Source: Gemmatimonadales bacterium UBA7835 (GTDB taxonomy: Bacteria; Gemmatimonadota; Gemmatimonadetes; Longimicrobiales; Gaopeijiaceae). From it: DNA of 16,172 nt. A program made the translations under genes and the position numbers. The stretch lies in NCBI GenBank assembly GCA_002500925.1, contig DLTN01000095.1, positions 1-16,172 of the forward strand, given 5' to 3'. Every line of letters begins with the position of its first letter. Within the stretch, counting starts at the first letter, position 1. Positions 5,422 through 13,573 of the stretch are shown here, piece after piece. The notes under the pieces are model-generated. The model saw only the letters and a list, made by a program, of their open reading frames with translations. It had not been told where the DNA came from and searched no databases.

Positions 5422-7512
5422 TTATAGAGTGCCCAGATTCCGTTCTAGAAGTGCTCTTGGATTAGGGTTCCGGCCCATAAACTCCAGGAATAGGGTGTCG
5501 GGATCATCGGAGTCCCCGCGTGACAGGATTGAGTCTACGTAAAGGCGTCCCGTTTCGCGGTTGAAAATCCCCTCGTTACGGAAGCGCGTGAAAACATCGG
5601 CGTCGAGTACTTCGGACCACAGATAGCTGTAATAGCCCGCAGCGTAGCCACCTGCAAAAAGATGGGTGAACGAGGTGAGGATATGGAATTCGGCAAACTC
5701 GGGCTCAGGTGCGAAGTCTGTGAACCTTGAACGGGCGAACTCCATCACCTCGTTACCCTGAACGGCGTCGAGTTCATCGCTGACCGGTTGTCCTTCCGCA
5801 TCACGGCGCAGCTTCCGAGCCAGCTGTTCGTGAAGTTCTAGGTCTATTGTCCCTAGGGCGAGCTGGCGCATTTGAGCCCAGCCGCCGACGAACTGTCTTG
5901 CGGCTATGAGCCGTGAGTAGAGCTCTTTAGGTAGTGCTTCGCCGGTCTCGTTATGCTTGGCTAACAGGTCGAGTGCTTCACGCTCCCATGTCCAGTTTTC
6001 CATGAGTTGGCTCGGTAGCTCGACCCAGTCCCACGCTACGTGAATTCCTGCTCGAGACGGAATCGGCACTCGAGAAGTACAGTGGTGAAGGAGGTGGCCG
6101 AACTCATGAAAGGTGGTTTGCACCTCTCTGTGTGTCAGGAGCGCCTGATCTGCTCCTTCCGGAGGGGTGAAATTGCCACACATGACCCCTAGGTGCGGAG
6201 CGAAGTCGATCTGGGTGGGGCCGCCCGTGATGAAATTGTTCATCCACGCGCCCTGGCGTTTCTCTTTGCGAGGAAACCAGTCGGTGTAAAATGCGCCGAG
6301 CATTGTCCTCGATTCGTCGTAGATCTCGTAGAAGCGGACATCCTCGTGCCACACCTCGTCGATCTGCTTCTCTTCGATACGGAACCCAAACGTCCTATGG
6401 ACGATTTCGAACATGCCCTTTAGGACCTGATCAAGAGGGAAATAAGGACGCAGAGCCTCGTCGTCGATGTCGTAACGAGCCTTGCGAAGGTCTTCCGTCA
6501 CAAAGGCCACGTCCCAGGGTTTTAGGGTGTCGAGACCGAGGGATTTAGCGTGACCTGAGAGTTGCTGGACATCCCGCTGCCAGTAGGGTTGTGTCCTCTC
6601 CGTAAGGTCTCGTTCGAACGAGACAGCCCTGACAGCGGTACCTGCCATCCGATCTGCAAGAACGTAGTCGGGAAACCCCCGATACCCCAGTATGTGCGCT
6701 ATTTCGTCACGCATCCGAAGAATGCGAGCGAGTAGAGGGCGATTGTCGTGTTCTCCTTCGCGGCAACGCGTCGTATAAGCAACGAAGACTTCACGACGCA
6801 GTTCAGAATCTCTGCAATGCTTGAGGATCGGTTCGACCGAAGGATAGTCGAGGGTAAGAGTCCACCCTTCGTTACCGTTCTCACTAGCTCGCGCACTGAA
6901 GCGTCGTTTGGCGGCTTCGGGTATTCCGTCGAGCCGGGACTCATCAGTTACTAGCAACGACCACGCAGCGGTTGCGTCAAGTACGTTCTCACTGAACTTC
7001 TGCTGCGTCTGCGCTAGCTCTATCTGTAAAGCCTGCAGGCGGTCTTTACGTTCGGCCGGGAGGTTCGCTCCGGCGCGCCTGAATTCGCTGACCGTCTTGT
7101 TTAGATGGCGCTGCTCTATTCCTCTGAGAGCTTTAGCCTCATCTGTGTCCTCGAATGCCTCAAGCCTCTTCCAGAGGTCGGGGTCGAGAGGAATACTGGA
7201 CCAAAACGCCGAGATTTCCGGCAAGATATTGTTGTATGCGTCTCGAAGTTCTTTCGTTTCGGCTACAGAGACTAGGTGGCCGAGGGGCGCGATACGTCTC
7301 GAAAGCTTCTCAAGTGCGCGATCAAGCCGGCCCAGAGTGTTATCCCAGGATGCGGCCCCGACCTCGTCTGATACGGCATCGACTGCAGCCTGTGCATCAG
7401 CAAGAGCTTGCCTGATTCCCGGCTCCACGTGTTCAGCCTTGATCGCATGGAAAGGGATCCGATAGGCTTCGGACAGCAATGGATTCGATTTGGTCGTCAT
7501 GGCCCCTGACAT
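5422..7512 (-). CDS. prlC: M3-family oligopeptidase (oligopeptidase A type)
   Basis: The 696-residue product is a zinc metallopeptidase of family M3, close in length to E. coli oligopeptidase A (680). The zinc site is intact: HEFGH at 469-473 supplies His469, His473 and catalytic Glu470. Glu498 in the following WVELPSQ segment is the third ligand. The preceding GAFYTDWFPRKEKRQGAW stretch and the late FAGGYAAGYYSYLWSEV stretch are also typical of the family. These enzymes act in the cytoplasm, cutting short peptides such as degraded signal peptides, and no signal sequence is present here. The N-terminus NPLLSEAYRIPFHAI fits the family start. Two ATGs are possible, 7512 and 7500, and neither has a convincing Shine-Dalgarno. 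The gene reads leftward into the DUF4837-like lipoprotein gene. Confidence 0.95.
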   Translation of the reverse strand: MSGAMTTKSNPLLSEAYRIPFHAIKAEHVEPGIRQALADAQAAVDAVSDEVGAASWDNTLGRLDRALEKLSRRIAPLGHLVSVAETKELRDAYNNILPEISAFWSSIPLDPDLWKRLEAFEDTDEAKALRGIEQRHLNKTVSEFRRAGANLPAERKDRLQALQIELAQTQQKFSENVLDATAAWSLLVTDESRLDGIPEAAKRRFSARASENGNEGWTLTLDYPSVEPILKHCRDSELRREVFVAYTTRCREGEHDNRPLLARILRMRDEIAHILGYRGFPDYVLADRMAGTAVRAVSFERDLTERTQPYWQRDVQQLSGHAKSLGLDTLKPWDVAFVTEDLRKARYDIDDEALRPYFPLDQVLKGMFEIVHRTFGFRIEEKQIDEVWHEDVRFYEIYDESRTMLGAFYTDWFPRKEKRQGAWMNNFITGGPTQIDFAPHLGVMCGNFTPPEGADQALLTHREVQTTFHEFGHLLHHCTSRVPIPSRAGIHVAWDWVELPSQLMENWTWEREALDLLAKHNETGEALPKELYSRLIAARQFVGGWAQMRQLALGTIDLELHEQLARKLRRDAEGQPVSDELDAVQGNEVMEFARSRFTDFAPEPEFAEFHILTSFTHLFAGGYAAGYYSYLWSEVLDADVFTRFRNEGIFNRETGRLYVDSILSRGDSDDPDTLFLEFMGRNPNPRALLERNLGTL

Positions 7513-7691
7513 GGTAGCGTTGTGGGAGTGAGCAAAGGTATCTGTTGGGCTAGCGGGTTCCAGAGCCCCTTGCGATAAGAATCCGTTGACTTTGTGTCCA
7601 ACTGATTTTTTCTTGGGCGGATATCCAACTATGGTCCTTCATCAAACAGCTCAGATTGAAGGCCAAATCCCTAAAACTTGAGGCTAAATAA

Positions 7692-7910
7692 ATGTCAGGG
7701 CTTGCAACTCCGCACCGGATCACCGGAGACATGGGTGGTCTGCTTTCGGATGGTTCGGACGACGACGAGGTCGAGGGCGAAGTCTGGGATGACGAAGAGG
7801 AGGATTGGGACGACGAAGATTGGGACGACGAAGAGGACGAAGAAGATGACGGGGTTAATCCCGATGATGAACCGGACCTCTGGATGGGTGATGAGGAAGA
7901 AGACCATTGA
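7692..7910 (+). CDS. Very acidic 72-residue protein with WDDE repeats
   Basis: I do not recognise this protein. By my count 36 of its 72 residues are Asp or Glu (21 D, 15 E). There is no Lys and one Arg. Residues 1-20 are ordinary (MSGLATPHRITGDMGGLLSD). Trp32, Trp39 and Trp44 each begin a WDDE-type unit, and a fourth Trp lies at 64. The product must be disordered or a charge mimic unless bound to a cation or a basic partner. The coding call rests on a good ribosome site (GAGG, eight bases before ATG 7692) and on the tight link to the next gene: 25 nt, containing that gene's own ribosome site. The other frames of the same repeats give long open frames only because GAC/GAA repeats lack stops. 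Low-complexity DNA makes a spurious frame conceivable. Confidence 0.65.
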   Translation: MSGLATPHRITGDMGGLLSDGSDDDEVEGEVWDDEEEDWDDEDWDDEEDEEDDGVNPDDEPDLWMGDEEEDH

Positions 7911-7935
7911 TTCTTGCTGAGGAGAAAAACGGACG

Positions 7936-8871
7936 TTGCAGGTGTTAGTGAGACTGCTAGCGTCTGCTAGTATCGCTTTAGCGGGAGTGGTGACGTTTCC
8001 ATGTCAGGCTTGGGCTCAGGCGATCACTGGTCCGCTGGTTGACGCTGAATGGTTGGCTCGTCGCATGGGTACTCCTAGCGTGCTGATACTCCAAGCGGAA
8101 ATGAGTCGGGAACCCTATGAACGGGGACATATTCCTGGGGCACGCTTCCTAGACATGACCCGCTTCGTATGGGACGGAGAACCTGCATGGGGAACTGAGT
8201 TGCAGCCGTCAGAAGTGATAGGAGGCACTTTACGTTCTCTCGGCCTACACGATGGTGTCGAGCACGTCGTGTTGTACGCTACAAACCCACTTTTTGCTTC
8301 ACGCGCCTTCATGACAATGGAGGTGATGGGTTTTCAAGAGAGGGTGCATGTTCTCGACGGTGGGCTGGTTGGTTGGATCTCCTCAGGTCGAGAGGTCACA
8401 ACTGAGGAGCCACCGGTGGCTGGCGGGGGCACCCTGACTTTAGGTGTAAGAGATGATGTACTCGTTTCGGCAGATTGGATTCACGATCGTCTCGGGGAAG
8501 ACTCGATTGCCCTAGTGGATGCGAGACCGAACGACGAGTACACCGGTGAGGATGGAGGGCTCGGGGATGGTGCGAATCCTGGTCATATCCCTGGTGCACA
8601 TCAGATGTACTGGGAAGAGTTGATCGAGAGCCGAGAGTCACCGTACATGCGCGACAGATCGCAGCTTGTCACCCTGTTCGATGCTGCTGGTGTGCAGGAT
8701 GGAGACACAGTCGTTGCATACTGCATGGTTGGCTGGCGGGCCAGTTACACATATCTCGCAGCTAGACTTCTTGGATACGATGCAAAGTTCTATGATGGGT
8801 CGTGGCGTGATTGGGGAAAACGGGCCGATCTTCCGTCGGTACTTGGGCGCGACCCTGGAGGGCAACGCTGA
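7936..8871 (+). CDS. Exported tandem-rhodanese sulfurtransferase
   Basis: The 311-residue product has a signal peptide ending AWA at residue 27, then two rhodanese domains. The N-terminal one (about 33-155) keeps the fold motifs YERGHIPGARFLD and HVLDGG, but its loop after VVLYA has no Cys, as is usual for the inactive half. The C-terminal one (about 170-305) has DARPNDEY, GHIPGAHQMYW and the active loop CMVGWR with Cys263, followed by LLGYDAKFYDGSWRDW. Such enzymes move sulfane sulfur from thiosulfate or 3-mercaptopyruvate to an acceptor. The loop is neither the CRKGVT of animal rhodanese nor the CG[ST]GVT of mercaptopyruvate enzymes, so the donor cannot be fixed. The start is TTG 7936, with GAGGAG 11 nt upstream. 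GTG 7942 is an alternative. It follows the acidic protein gene closely and is followed after 96 nt by the rhomboid gene. Confidence 0.9.
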   Translation: MQVLVRLLASASIALAGVVTFPCQAWAQAITGPLVDAEWLARRMGTPSVLILQAEMSREPYERGHIPGARFLDMTRFVWDGEPAWGTELQPSEVIGGTLRSLGLHDGVEHVVLYATNPLFASRAFMTMEVMGFQERVHVLDGGLVGWISSGREVTTEEPPVAGGGTLTLGVRDDVLVSADWIHDRLGEDSIALVDARPNDEYTGEDGGLGDGANPGHIPGAHQMYWEELIESRESPYMRDRSQLVTLFDAAGVQDGDTVVAYCMVGWRASYTYLAARLLGYDAKFYDGSWRDWGKRADLPSVLGRDPGGQR

Positions 8872-8967
8872 GGCACGGCTGCACGAGCGGGAATCAGCGA
8901 TGTACTTTCTGTGCCCGATGGGGGCTCAGCTGAAGCACTTCCGAAACTTCGTGGGGTAGGGACTCGC

Positions 8968-9783
8968 ATGTATCAGATGACGCCCTGGGTCACCCGACTC
9001 CTGATAGCAAACATTGGGATCTACCTCGTCTTGTCTGGGTTACCCTCCCAGCTTGGAAATTCAATCGCGAATGCGCTCGTTTTCCGACCAGGTTCGGTGC
9101 TACAGACCCCGTGGACTCCCGTCACGTACATGTTTCTTCATGCAGGGTTCGGCCACCTGTTTGGAAACATGATCGGGATCTTCTTTTTCGGTCCGCGTCT
9201 GGAGCATCGTCTAGGTGGGAAAGGGTTTTTGGCCCTGTACTTCGTCGCCGGCATAGGTGGCGCGTTCTTTGAATCGGTGCTTGCACTCTTTGTGGGGCCG
9301 GTCTCTATGGTAGGTGCGTCGGGCGGTGTGTTCGGGATCTTGGCTGGCTTTGCGTATTACTGGCCGAGGGACACGATCCTGCTGTTCCCGATCCCAATCC
9401 CTATTCAGGCGTGGCTACTCGTGAGCCTGTATATGCTGTGGTCTCTTTATGCCGGCCTGAGTGCTGCTCGTTTAGGCGGCGGGGTAGCACACTTCGCTCA
9501 TCTGGGCGGGGCTGTCATAGCATTGGGATTCCTGCGGTGGTCAGCATGGAAACGTGGATCCGCGAAGCGTGACTTTACACGGGCAATGGAGGCCCCTTCG
9601 AGTGGTAGAGATGTCGTCAGTGAGAAAATGACTATCGACAGTTGGAAGGGGATCGCTATCGAGGCACTGCATGAGTTGAATCGGGAAGAGGTCGAGCGCT
9701 TGCTCGATAAGGTGGACAATGGAGGTGCTGACTCGTTAACTCGTGATGAACGAGCCTTCATGGATCGAATGGCGTCGAATTGA
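8968..9783 (+). CDS. Rhomboid-family intramembrane serine protease
   Basis: I start this at ATG 8968, which has TAGGGA five bases upstream and opens with MYQMTPWVTRLLIANIGIYL. An upstream in-frame ATG at 8911 adds 19 residues that do not look like rhomboid sequence. The 271-residue protein has six or more hydrophobic helices. Helix 2 carries HAGFGHLFGNM, helix 4 carries GASGG with catalytic Ser118, and helix 6 carries HFAHLGG with catalytic His178. This is a complete Ser-His dyad, so the protease should be active, cutting transmembrane helices of partner proteins. A soluble C-terminal tail (about 210-271) contains VERLLDKVDNGGADSLTRDERAF, matching the short acidic extension seen on many bacterial rhomboids. 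It follows the sulfurtransferase gene and precedes yigZ, all rightward, so co-transcription is likely but unproven. Its substrate is unknown. Confidence 0.93.
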   Translation: MYQMTPWVTRLLIANIGIYLVLSGLPSQLGNSIANALVFRPGSVLQTPWTPVTYMFLHAGFGHLFGNMIGIFFFGPRLEHRLGGKGFLALYFVAGIGGAFFESVLALFVGPVSMVGASGGVFGILAGFAYYWPRDTILLFPIPIPIQAWLLVSLYMLWSLYAGLSAARLGGGVAHFAHLGGAVIALGFLRWSAWKRGSAKRDFTRAMEAPSSGRDVVSEKMTIDSWKGIAIEALHELNREEVERLLDKVDNGGADSLTRDERAFMDRMASN

Positions 9784-9880
9784 AGGCCCAAAGCGAATCT
9801 GCATGCCGTCGTCCCCTCTTTGATCAGAGTCTTGAGGCTATGCCTCTTGGGAATAACGACTTTTCAATAACGGTCGCCCC

Positions 9881-10501
9881 ATGAACGATTCGGGATCGTA
9901 TCCGATACCCGGACGTATCCATCGCGTCGAAGATGTCATACAGAGAAGTCGCTTCATCACAACGGTGGCCCACGCTCCCGATCCAGATGCAGCTCACGCC
10001 TTCGTTGCTAGCATTCGCGATGAATTTTCAGACGCGACCCATAATTGCTGGGCGTTCGTAGCAGGTCCTCCCGGAAGTACATCTCGAATTGGGATGAGCG
10101 ATGACGGTGAACCTCATGGGACCGCAGGCAGGCCAATGCTAACGGCTCTACTACATTCAGCTGTAGGGGAAGTCGTTGCGGTGTCGACACGCTATTACGG
10201 CGGGACCAAGCTTGGCACAGGCGGCTTGAGTCGGGCCTATTCCGGTGGTGTCGTTACTGCACTGAAGCAGATGCCTAGAGAAGAGAAAGTGGATCGGAGG
10301 TCGGTTTCTCTTACGCTCAGCTACTCGGACGTCGACTCAGTCCAACGGCTGATTGAACAGCGGGAATGGGTGCTAACCGATGAGGTGTTCGGGTCGGATG
10401 TCCGCTTGGAGATTCTCGTGCCAGCGTCTGAGATTGAGCAGGTCCATGCTCTGATCGCTGACCAAACACGTGGCTCGGGAATCGTTGAGGTAGGAACTTG
10501 A
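9881..10501 (+). CDS. yigZ: YigZ/IMPACT-family protein
   Basis: The 206-residue product has the full length of the bacterial YigZ family. The N-terminal domain (about 10-125) carries THNCWAF (53-59), SDDGEPHGTAGRPM (73-86) and TRYYGGTKLGTGGL (103-116), all family hallmarks. The C-terminal domain (about 140-206) has the ferredoxin-like YigZ fold pattern. Eukaryotic IMPACT binds GCN1 and regulates translation. Bacterial YigZ is poorly understood, though nucleic-acid or ribosome links have been proposed, so I do not assign a reaction. The ATG at 9881 has no clear Shine-Dalgarno. It is 97 nt beyond the rhomboid stop, and that gap holds a small GAGGC/GCCTC hairpin without a T-tract, so a separate promoter is possible. 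It converges with the exported protein gene on the right. Confidence 0.94.
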   Translation: MNDSGSYPIPGRIHRVEDVIQRSRFITTVAHAPDPDAAHAFVASIRDEFSDATHNCWAFVAGPPGSTSRIGMSDDGEPHGTAGRPMLTALLHSAVGEVVAVSTRYYGGTKLGTGGLSRAYSGGVVTALKQMPREEKVDRRSVSLTLSYSDVDSVQRLIEQREWVLTDEVFGSDVRLEILVPASEIEQVHALIADQTRGSGIVEVGT

Positions 10502-10547
10502 GGACTAGGTGCGTGCGCGTAGCTCCCCGGAGCACTTCTTCAGCGAG

Positions 10548-11192
10548 TCAGCTACCTGTACCGGGCGGTGGCGGTGTGATCATGATGTGCGCGCCTGCTG
10601 TTCCCGGGAACATGAGCCAAGGCGCCCCCGGCTCTATTGGTTGCGCTGAGAGACCTGTCGACTCGATCGTGGCCCATGGTGTGTAAAGAACCCAGCGTGT
10701 AAATGAGTTCTCGACCGTTCCGGCGTCAGGGTCAAAGCCCTCTCCTGTAGTGACATACAGAGTCGCTGGCGCCCCAGGCATCGATAGTGTTCCGGCATCT
10801 GCCTCGGCCCACCGCGTTTGTGCTAGCTCGCTGGCGTCGGTGACACCTTGGGCTCGCAGCTCCCTACCGCGTGCCATGAACGGCTCGAGTGACTCATGAT
10901 AGCAGGCGACACTCCAGCCGTCTTGGTTAGGATCATCTGCTAGGCAGATGAGTTGACCCTGTCCTTCGCGAAGCATCGTCATTGCGCCGTCCTCTCCAAA
11001 GCCCAGAACTGTCGCACCCCCTCGATCTACTTCCGGGGCTGCCTGAAGAGCACCGGCTATTTGAATGGAGACGGCGGGCGTTTGCGCTATGAGAGCGCTC
11101 GGACCTACGAATAGAGTCGTGGTCAGCAAGATGAGCGTTGAAGCGGTGAGAGCTCTTTTAATTGAAGCAAGCAGAATGGTATCTAGCGGCAT
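10548..11192 (-). CDS. Exported protein of unknown function
   Basis: This 214-residue product has a signal peptide (about residues 12-36, ending ALIAQ). The mature part contains GATVLGF, a short LREG segment, ICLADDPNQDGWSVACYHESLEPFM and a C-terminal stretch with PGAPWLMFPGTAGAHIMI. I recall close relatives as unnamed exported proteins in Gemmatimonadota and other environmental bacteria, with two cysteines in the CLADD and VACYH segments conserved and possibly forming a disulfide. No catalytic motif is evident. The ATG at 11192 lacks a clear Shine-Dalgarno. Later in-frame starts would cut into the signal region, so I keep it. It converges with yigZ (46 nt) and diverges from the beta-lactamase-like lipoprotein gene across a 209-nt gap, so it is probably a single-gene unit. 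Confidence 0.82.
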   Translation of the reverse strand: MPLDTILLASIKRALTASTLILLTTTLFVGPSALIAQTPAVSIQIAGALQAAPEVDRGGATVLGFGEDGAMTMLREGQGQLICLADDPNQDGWSVACYHESLEPFMARGRELRAQGVTDASELAQTRWAEADAGTLSMPGAPATLYVTTGEGFDPDAGTVENSFTRWVLYTPWATIESTGLSAQPIEPGAPWLMFPGTAGAHIMITPPPPGTGS

Positions 11193-11401
11193 CGTGGAGA
11201 GGACCAGTATTAAAGGTTTGCTTGGGCTGAAGCGGTCAACTTCTGCACTCGGGAGCAGAACATCAAAATAAGGTAGAAAGGTGAGGGAGTCTGAGGCATT
11301 GCGCGAGATCTGATCGCCTGAGGCTTGTCGACGGAGCTTGCGCTGTCCACGTTGTCATGGGACGAGGGGACAGGGTACACACACGTCGACTGGATCGGGA
11401 C

Positions 11402-12913
11402 ATGAAGCACACTACACTAGCGCTCGTAGGAGGACTCGGGGCGGTTACACTGCTCGTCGGCTGCGGAGGCCAAGATATGGAAGGATTCCCGACAAGCGAC
11501 GGGTCTCAGGAACAGGTCATTGCGAGGGCTGCTTCGTACGAGCTTGACACAGAGTACGTAGCACCGCCGGGCGACCCTCTACACCATCACACAGCAGGCT
11601 TTGCGAAAATCCTCTGCTCAGGTGTCTTCATCACTGGTCTGGATGCCGATGACACCGCAGCGAATATGGGCGGGTTTATCTCACCCTTCGATGAACGCCA
11701 CCACGTCGTTGACACTGTTATCGACTATGAACGTCAGACGGTCTCGCTCACTCTTCCTGATGGAGTGACCCGCACAGCCCAGAGGTATGGAAATCAGGGT
11801 TGTGTTCCTCACCCAATCGGCGAGTCAGATGTGTATTTCACGCCGACGGAGGTGGAGCGAAACCTCCCGCCTGCGGCAACGACGCCTTGGCCGATGGGTG
11901 ACGTAGTTTCGGATGAGCCATGGCCTGCTGAGCTCGACATGGAAAAGGTGGAGCAGGCGTTAGATGCTGGTTTCGGACCTCCGGAAGCGCGCACGCTTGG
12001 CTTGGTAGTGACGTACAACGGCCGCATTCTTGGCGAGAGGTATGACGATGGAGTTGATATGCATACGCCGCTTGAGAGCTGGTCGATGACAAAGAGTTTG
12101 ACCGGCACGCTGGTAGGTGTGCTGATTGAGCAGGGCGTATACGACCTGTGGCAGTCTGCTCCGATCCCAGAATGGCAGGGCGAAGGTGATCCGCGGCAAG
12201 AGATTCGTATCGGCGACATCATGAGGATGTCGAGTGGCATCAGAATCAATGCACCTTCTGATCCGGACTACAATCCGGATACGTACGCTGATCACTATTA
12301 TCTATATACCGGCACTGTAAACTCCTACGAGTACGCTGCAACCCGCCCTCAGCAGTGGCCCCCGAATACAATCGGCCGTTACAGAAACACGGATCCAGTA
12401 CTGGCCAGCTACCTGGTCCGGCTTGGAGCAGAAAGTGCGGGGATGGATTACCACTCGTTCCCGCAGCAGCACCTGTTCGACCGGATCGGGATTCGGGACG
12501 GACTTATTGAGACCGATCCGTACGGAAACTTCCTCGGTCAGGGACTAGCCTTCATGCCTGCGCGAGATTGGGCGCGTCTTGGAAACCTTTATCTCCAAGA
12601 CGGTGTCTGGAACGGAGAGAGGATCCTGCCGGAAGGCTACGCGGAGTATGCTTCGACAGTCGCTCCGGCGTGGGACGCTGATGGACGCCGTGTTTACGGA
12701 GGTGCGTTCTTCTGGGTCAACGGAGAAGGCGGTCTCGGTATTCCCGAGACGGCGTATCGCATGCTGGGAGCTGGTGGTCAGAGTACCACCATCATACCAA
12801 CTCACGGACTCGTGGTCGTGAGGTTGGGTAAGTATACGGGTTCGGGACCCGGAGCCGATGCGCTCGAGGAGGCATTCGGTCTCTTGATGGAAGCTGTGCC
12901 GCCCGTAGAGTGA
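11402..12913 (+). CDS. Serine beta-lactamase-like hydrolase lipoprotein
   Basis: I start at ATG 11402 (MKHTTLALVG), because the 15 codons before it (in-frame ATG 11357) would place charged residues ahead of a clean lipoprotein signal. The lipobox is LLVGC with Cys21. An N-terminal region (about 40-170) holds HHHTAGFAKILCSGVFITG and two cysteines, Cys72 and Cys134. The class C beta-lactamase-like domain follows: nucleophile Ser228 in SMTK with Lys231, the Tyr327-Arg-Asn329 (YxN) motif, and GAGGQ at 456-460 in place of the third KTG-type motif. Such proteins are esterases, D-amino-acid peptidases or peptidoglycan hydrolases more often than true beta-lactamases. Substrate cannot be told here. 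The product has 503 residues. The pattern of N-terminal cysteine domain plus hydrolase is familiar among lipoproteins. A GC-rich hairpin sits after the stop. Confidence 0.9.
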   Translation: MKHTTLALVGGLGAVTLLVGCGGQDMEGFPTSDGSQEQVIARAASYELDTEYVAPPGDPLHHHTAGFAKILCSGVFITGLDADDTAANMGGFISPFDERHHVVDTVIDYERQTVSLTLPDGVTRTAQRYGNQGCVPHPIGESDVYFTPTEVERNLPPAATTPWPMGDVVSDEPWPAELDMEKVEQALDAGFGPPEARTLGLVVTYNGRILGERYDDGVDMHTPLESWSMTKSLTGTLVGVLIEQGVYDLWQSAPIPEWQGEGDPRQEIRIGDIMRMSSGIRINAPSDPDYNPDTYADHYYLYTGTVNSYEYAATRPQQWPPNTIGRYRNTDPVLASYLVRLGAESAGMDYHSFPQQHLFDRIGIRDGLIETDPYGNFLGQGLAFMPARDWARLGNLYLQDGVWNGERILPEGYAEYASTVAPAWDADGRRVYGGAFFWVNGEGGLGIPETAYRMLGAGGQSTTIIPTHGLVVVRLGKYTGSGPGADALEEAFGLLMEAVPPVE

Positions 12914-12925
12914 TAGAACCAGGCC

Positions 12926-12954
12926 GGGGTCGGGTGCGCTCAGCGCCCGACCCC
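12926..12954. terminator. GC-rich hairpin between convergent genes
   Basis: GGGGTCGGG (12926-12934) pairs with CCCGACCCC (12946-12954) around an 11-nt loop, between the hydrolase stop at 12913 and the opposing gene, whose stop it overlaps. Neither side has a T-tract, so it is a weak Rho-independent candidate that could act as a bidirectional stop or 3' stabiliser. Confidence 0.4.
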
Positions 12955-13548
12955 GCGCAGGGCAGCTTCGATCACTTCGAGTTCGTCACTCCACGCTACT
13001 CGCCATCCTTTGGGAGTCGAGCGGAGCTGCATGACTTTGACTTCTGGCACTGCACCGCTAATACGTGCGAGGGTTCGATATACGGTGTGTGCCACCCCTC
13101 CTTCTTCGCGCACGCTTCCGATCACACTGTCGTCACGATCGTAGAGGGCATGCATTAGACCGGGCATGTCATCGATAACGGCATTGATCGACCGCTCGAA
13201 TACCTCAAAAGCACTAAGATCGGACATTCCTGTTGAGTCGCTCTGCACTAGATATTCGCGTAGTTCGCCACTCGAATCGGCGTTTGCGATCATGGTTACC
13301 GTGAACTGGAAGCGCTCGAGTGCCTCAGCATCAAGGAATTGAGCAACCGTGCCCCAGCGGATTGCCCTGACGGATCGAAGGAAGAGTGTGGCAGTCTCAT
13401 CAGGGGATCTGGTTGCTTCGTTAATGGTGACTTGGGCACTGGTCGGTGATCCGAGCGAGCTCATCGCCATGACAATCACCCAGACGAGAGGAGTTGCCGA
13501 GCCGCATTTTGGGAGTCGGCAGCTGTCGGGTGACTGACTGTTTGTCAT
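12940..13548 (-). CDS. Exported protein, possibly NTF2-like
   Basis: The 202-residue product opens with an unusually long, polar N-terminus (MTNSQSPDSCRLPKCGS) before a hydrophobic signal segment ending PTSAQ near residue 39. The mature part begins with a helix around SPDETATLFLRSVRAIRW, then FLDAEALERF, and ends in strands VAHTVYRTLARISG, VKVMQLRS and GWRVAWSDEL. This helix-then-strand order is what NTF2-like/SnoaL-like domains show, but identity is too low to be sure and no active-site residues are recognisable. The start ATG 13548 has GAGG nine bases upstream. Its gene starts 25 nt after the DUF5916 gene stop on the same strand, so the two are probably one operon and the protein may serve the outer-membrane protein. 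Its stop lies inside the GC-rich hairpin. Confidence 0.78.
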   Translation of the reverse strand: MTNSQSPDSCRLPKCGSATPLVWVIVMAMSSLGSPTSAQVTINEATRSPDETATLFLRSVRAIRWGTVAQFLDAEALERFQFTVTMIANADSSGELREYLVQSDSTGMSDLSAFEVFERSINAVIDDMPGLMHALYDRDDSVIGSVREEGGVAHTVYRTLARISGAVPEVKVMQLRSTPKGWRVAWSDELEVIEAALRGVGR

Positions 13549-13573
13549 GTGCTGGGACCTCTGCAGGTAGTGG

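Noticed and set aside
6908..7465. 185-codon frame opposite the oligopeptidase gene
   Set aside because: It lies entirely within a clear M3 peptidase coding region, is Ser/Arg/Ala rich and has no recognisable domain.
7586..7614. TTGACT with a 17-nt spacer as a promoter for the acidic protein gene
   Set aside because: The -35 is good but the -10 position reads TTTCTT. Not enough support.
7695..7907. Leftward hydrophobic reading frame antisense to the acidic protein
   Set aside because: GAC/GAA repeats read on the opposite strand give Val/Ile/Phe codons automatically. No ribosome site and no family resemblance.
7678..7920. Rightward basic Thr/Lys-rich frame over the same repeats
   Set aside because: It is a frame-shifted reading of the GACGAA repeats. 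The acidic frame has the ribosome site.
8911..8967. Upstream extension of the rhomboid start
   Set aside because: The extra 19 residues are not hydrophobic or family-like, and ATG 8968 has a ribosome site.
10522..10533. GCTCCCCGGAGC hairpin between yigZ and the exported protein gene
   Set aside because: Four or five base pairs with a tiny loop and only a scattered pyrimidine tract. Too weak for a terminator call.
11809..12249. 146-codon frame opposite the hydrolase gene
   Set aside because: It overlaps the SMTK active-site region of a confident gene and shows no family features.
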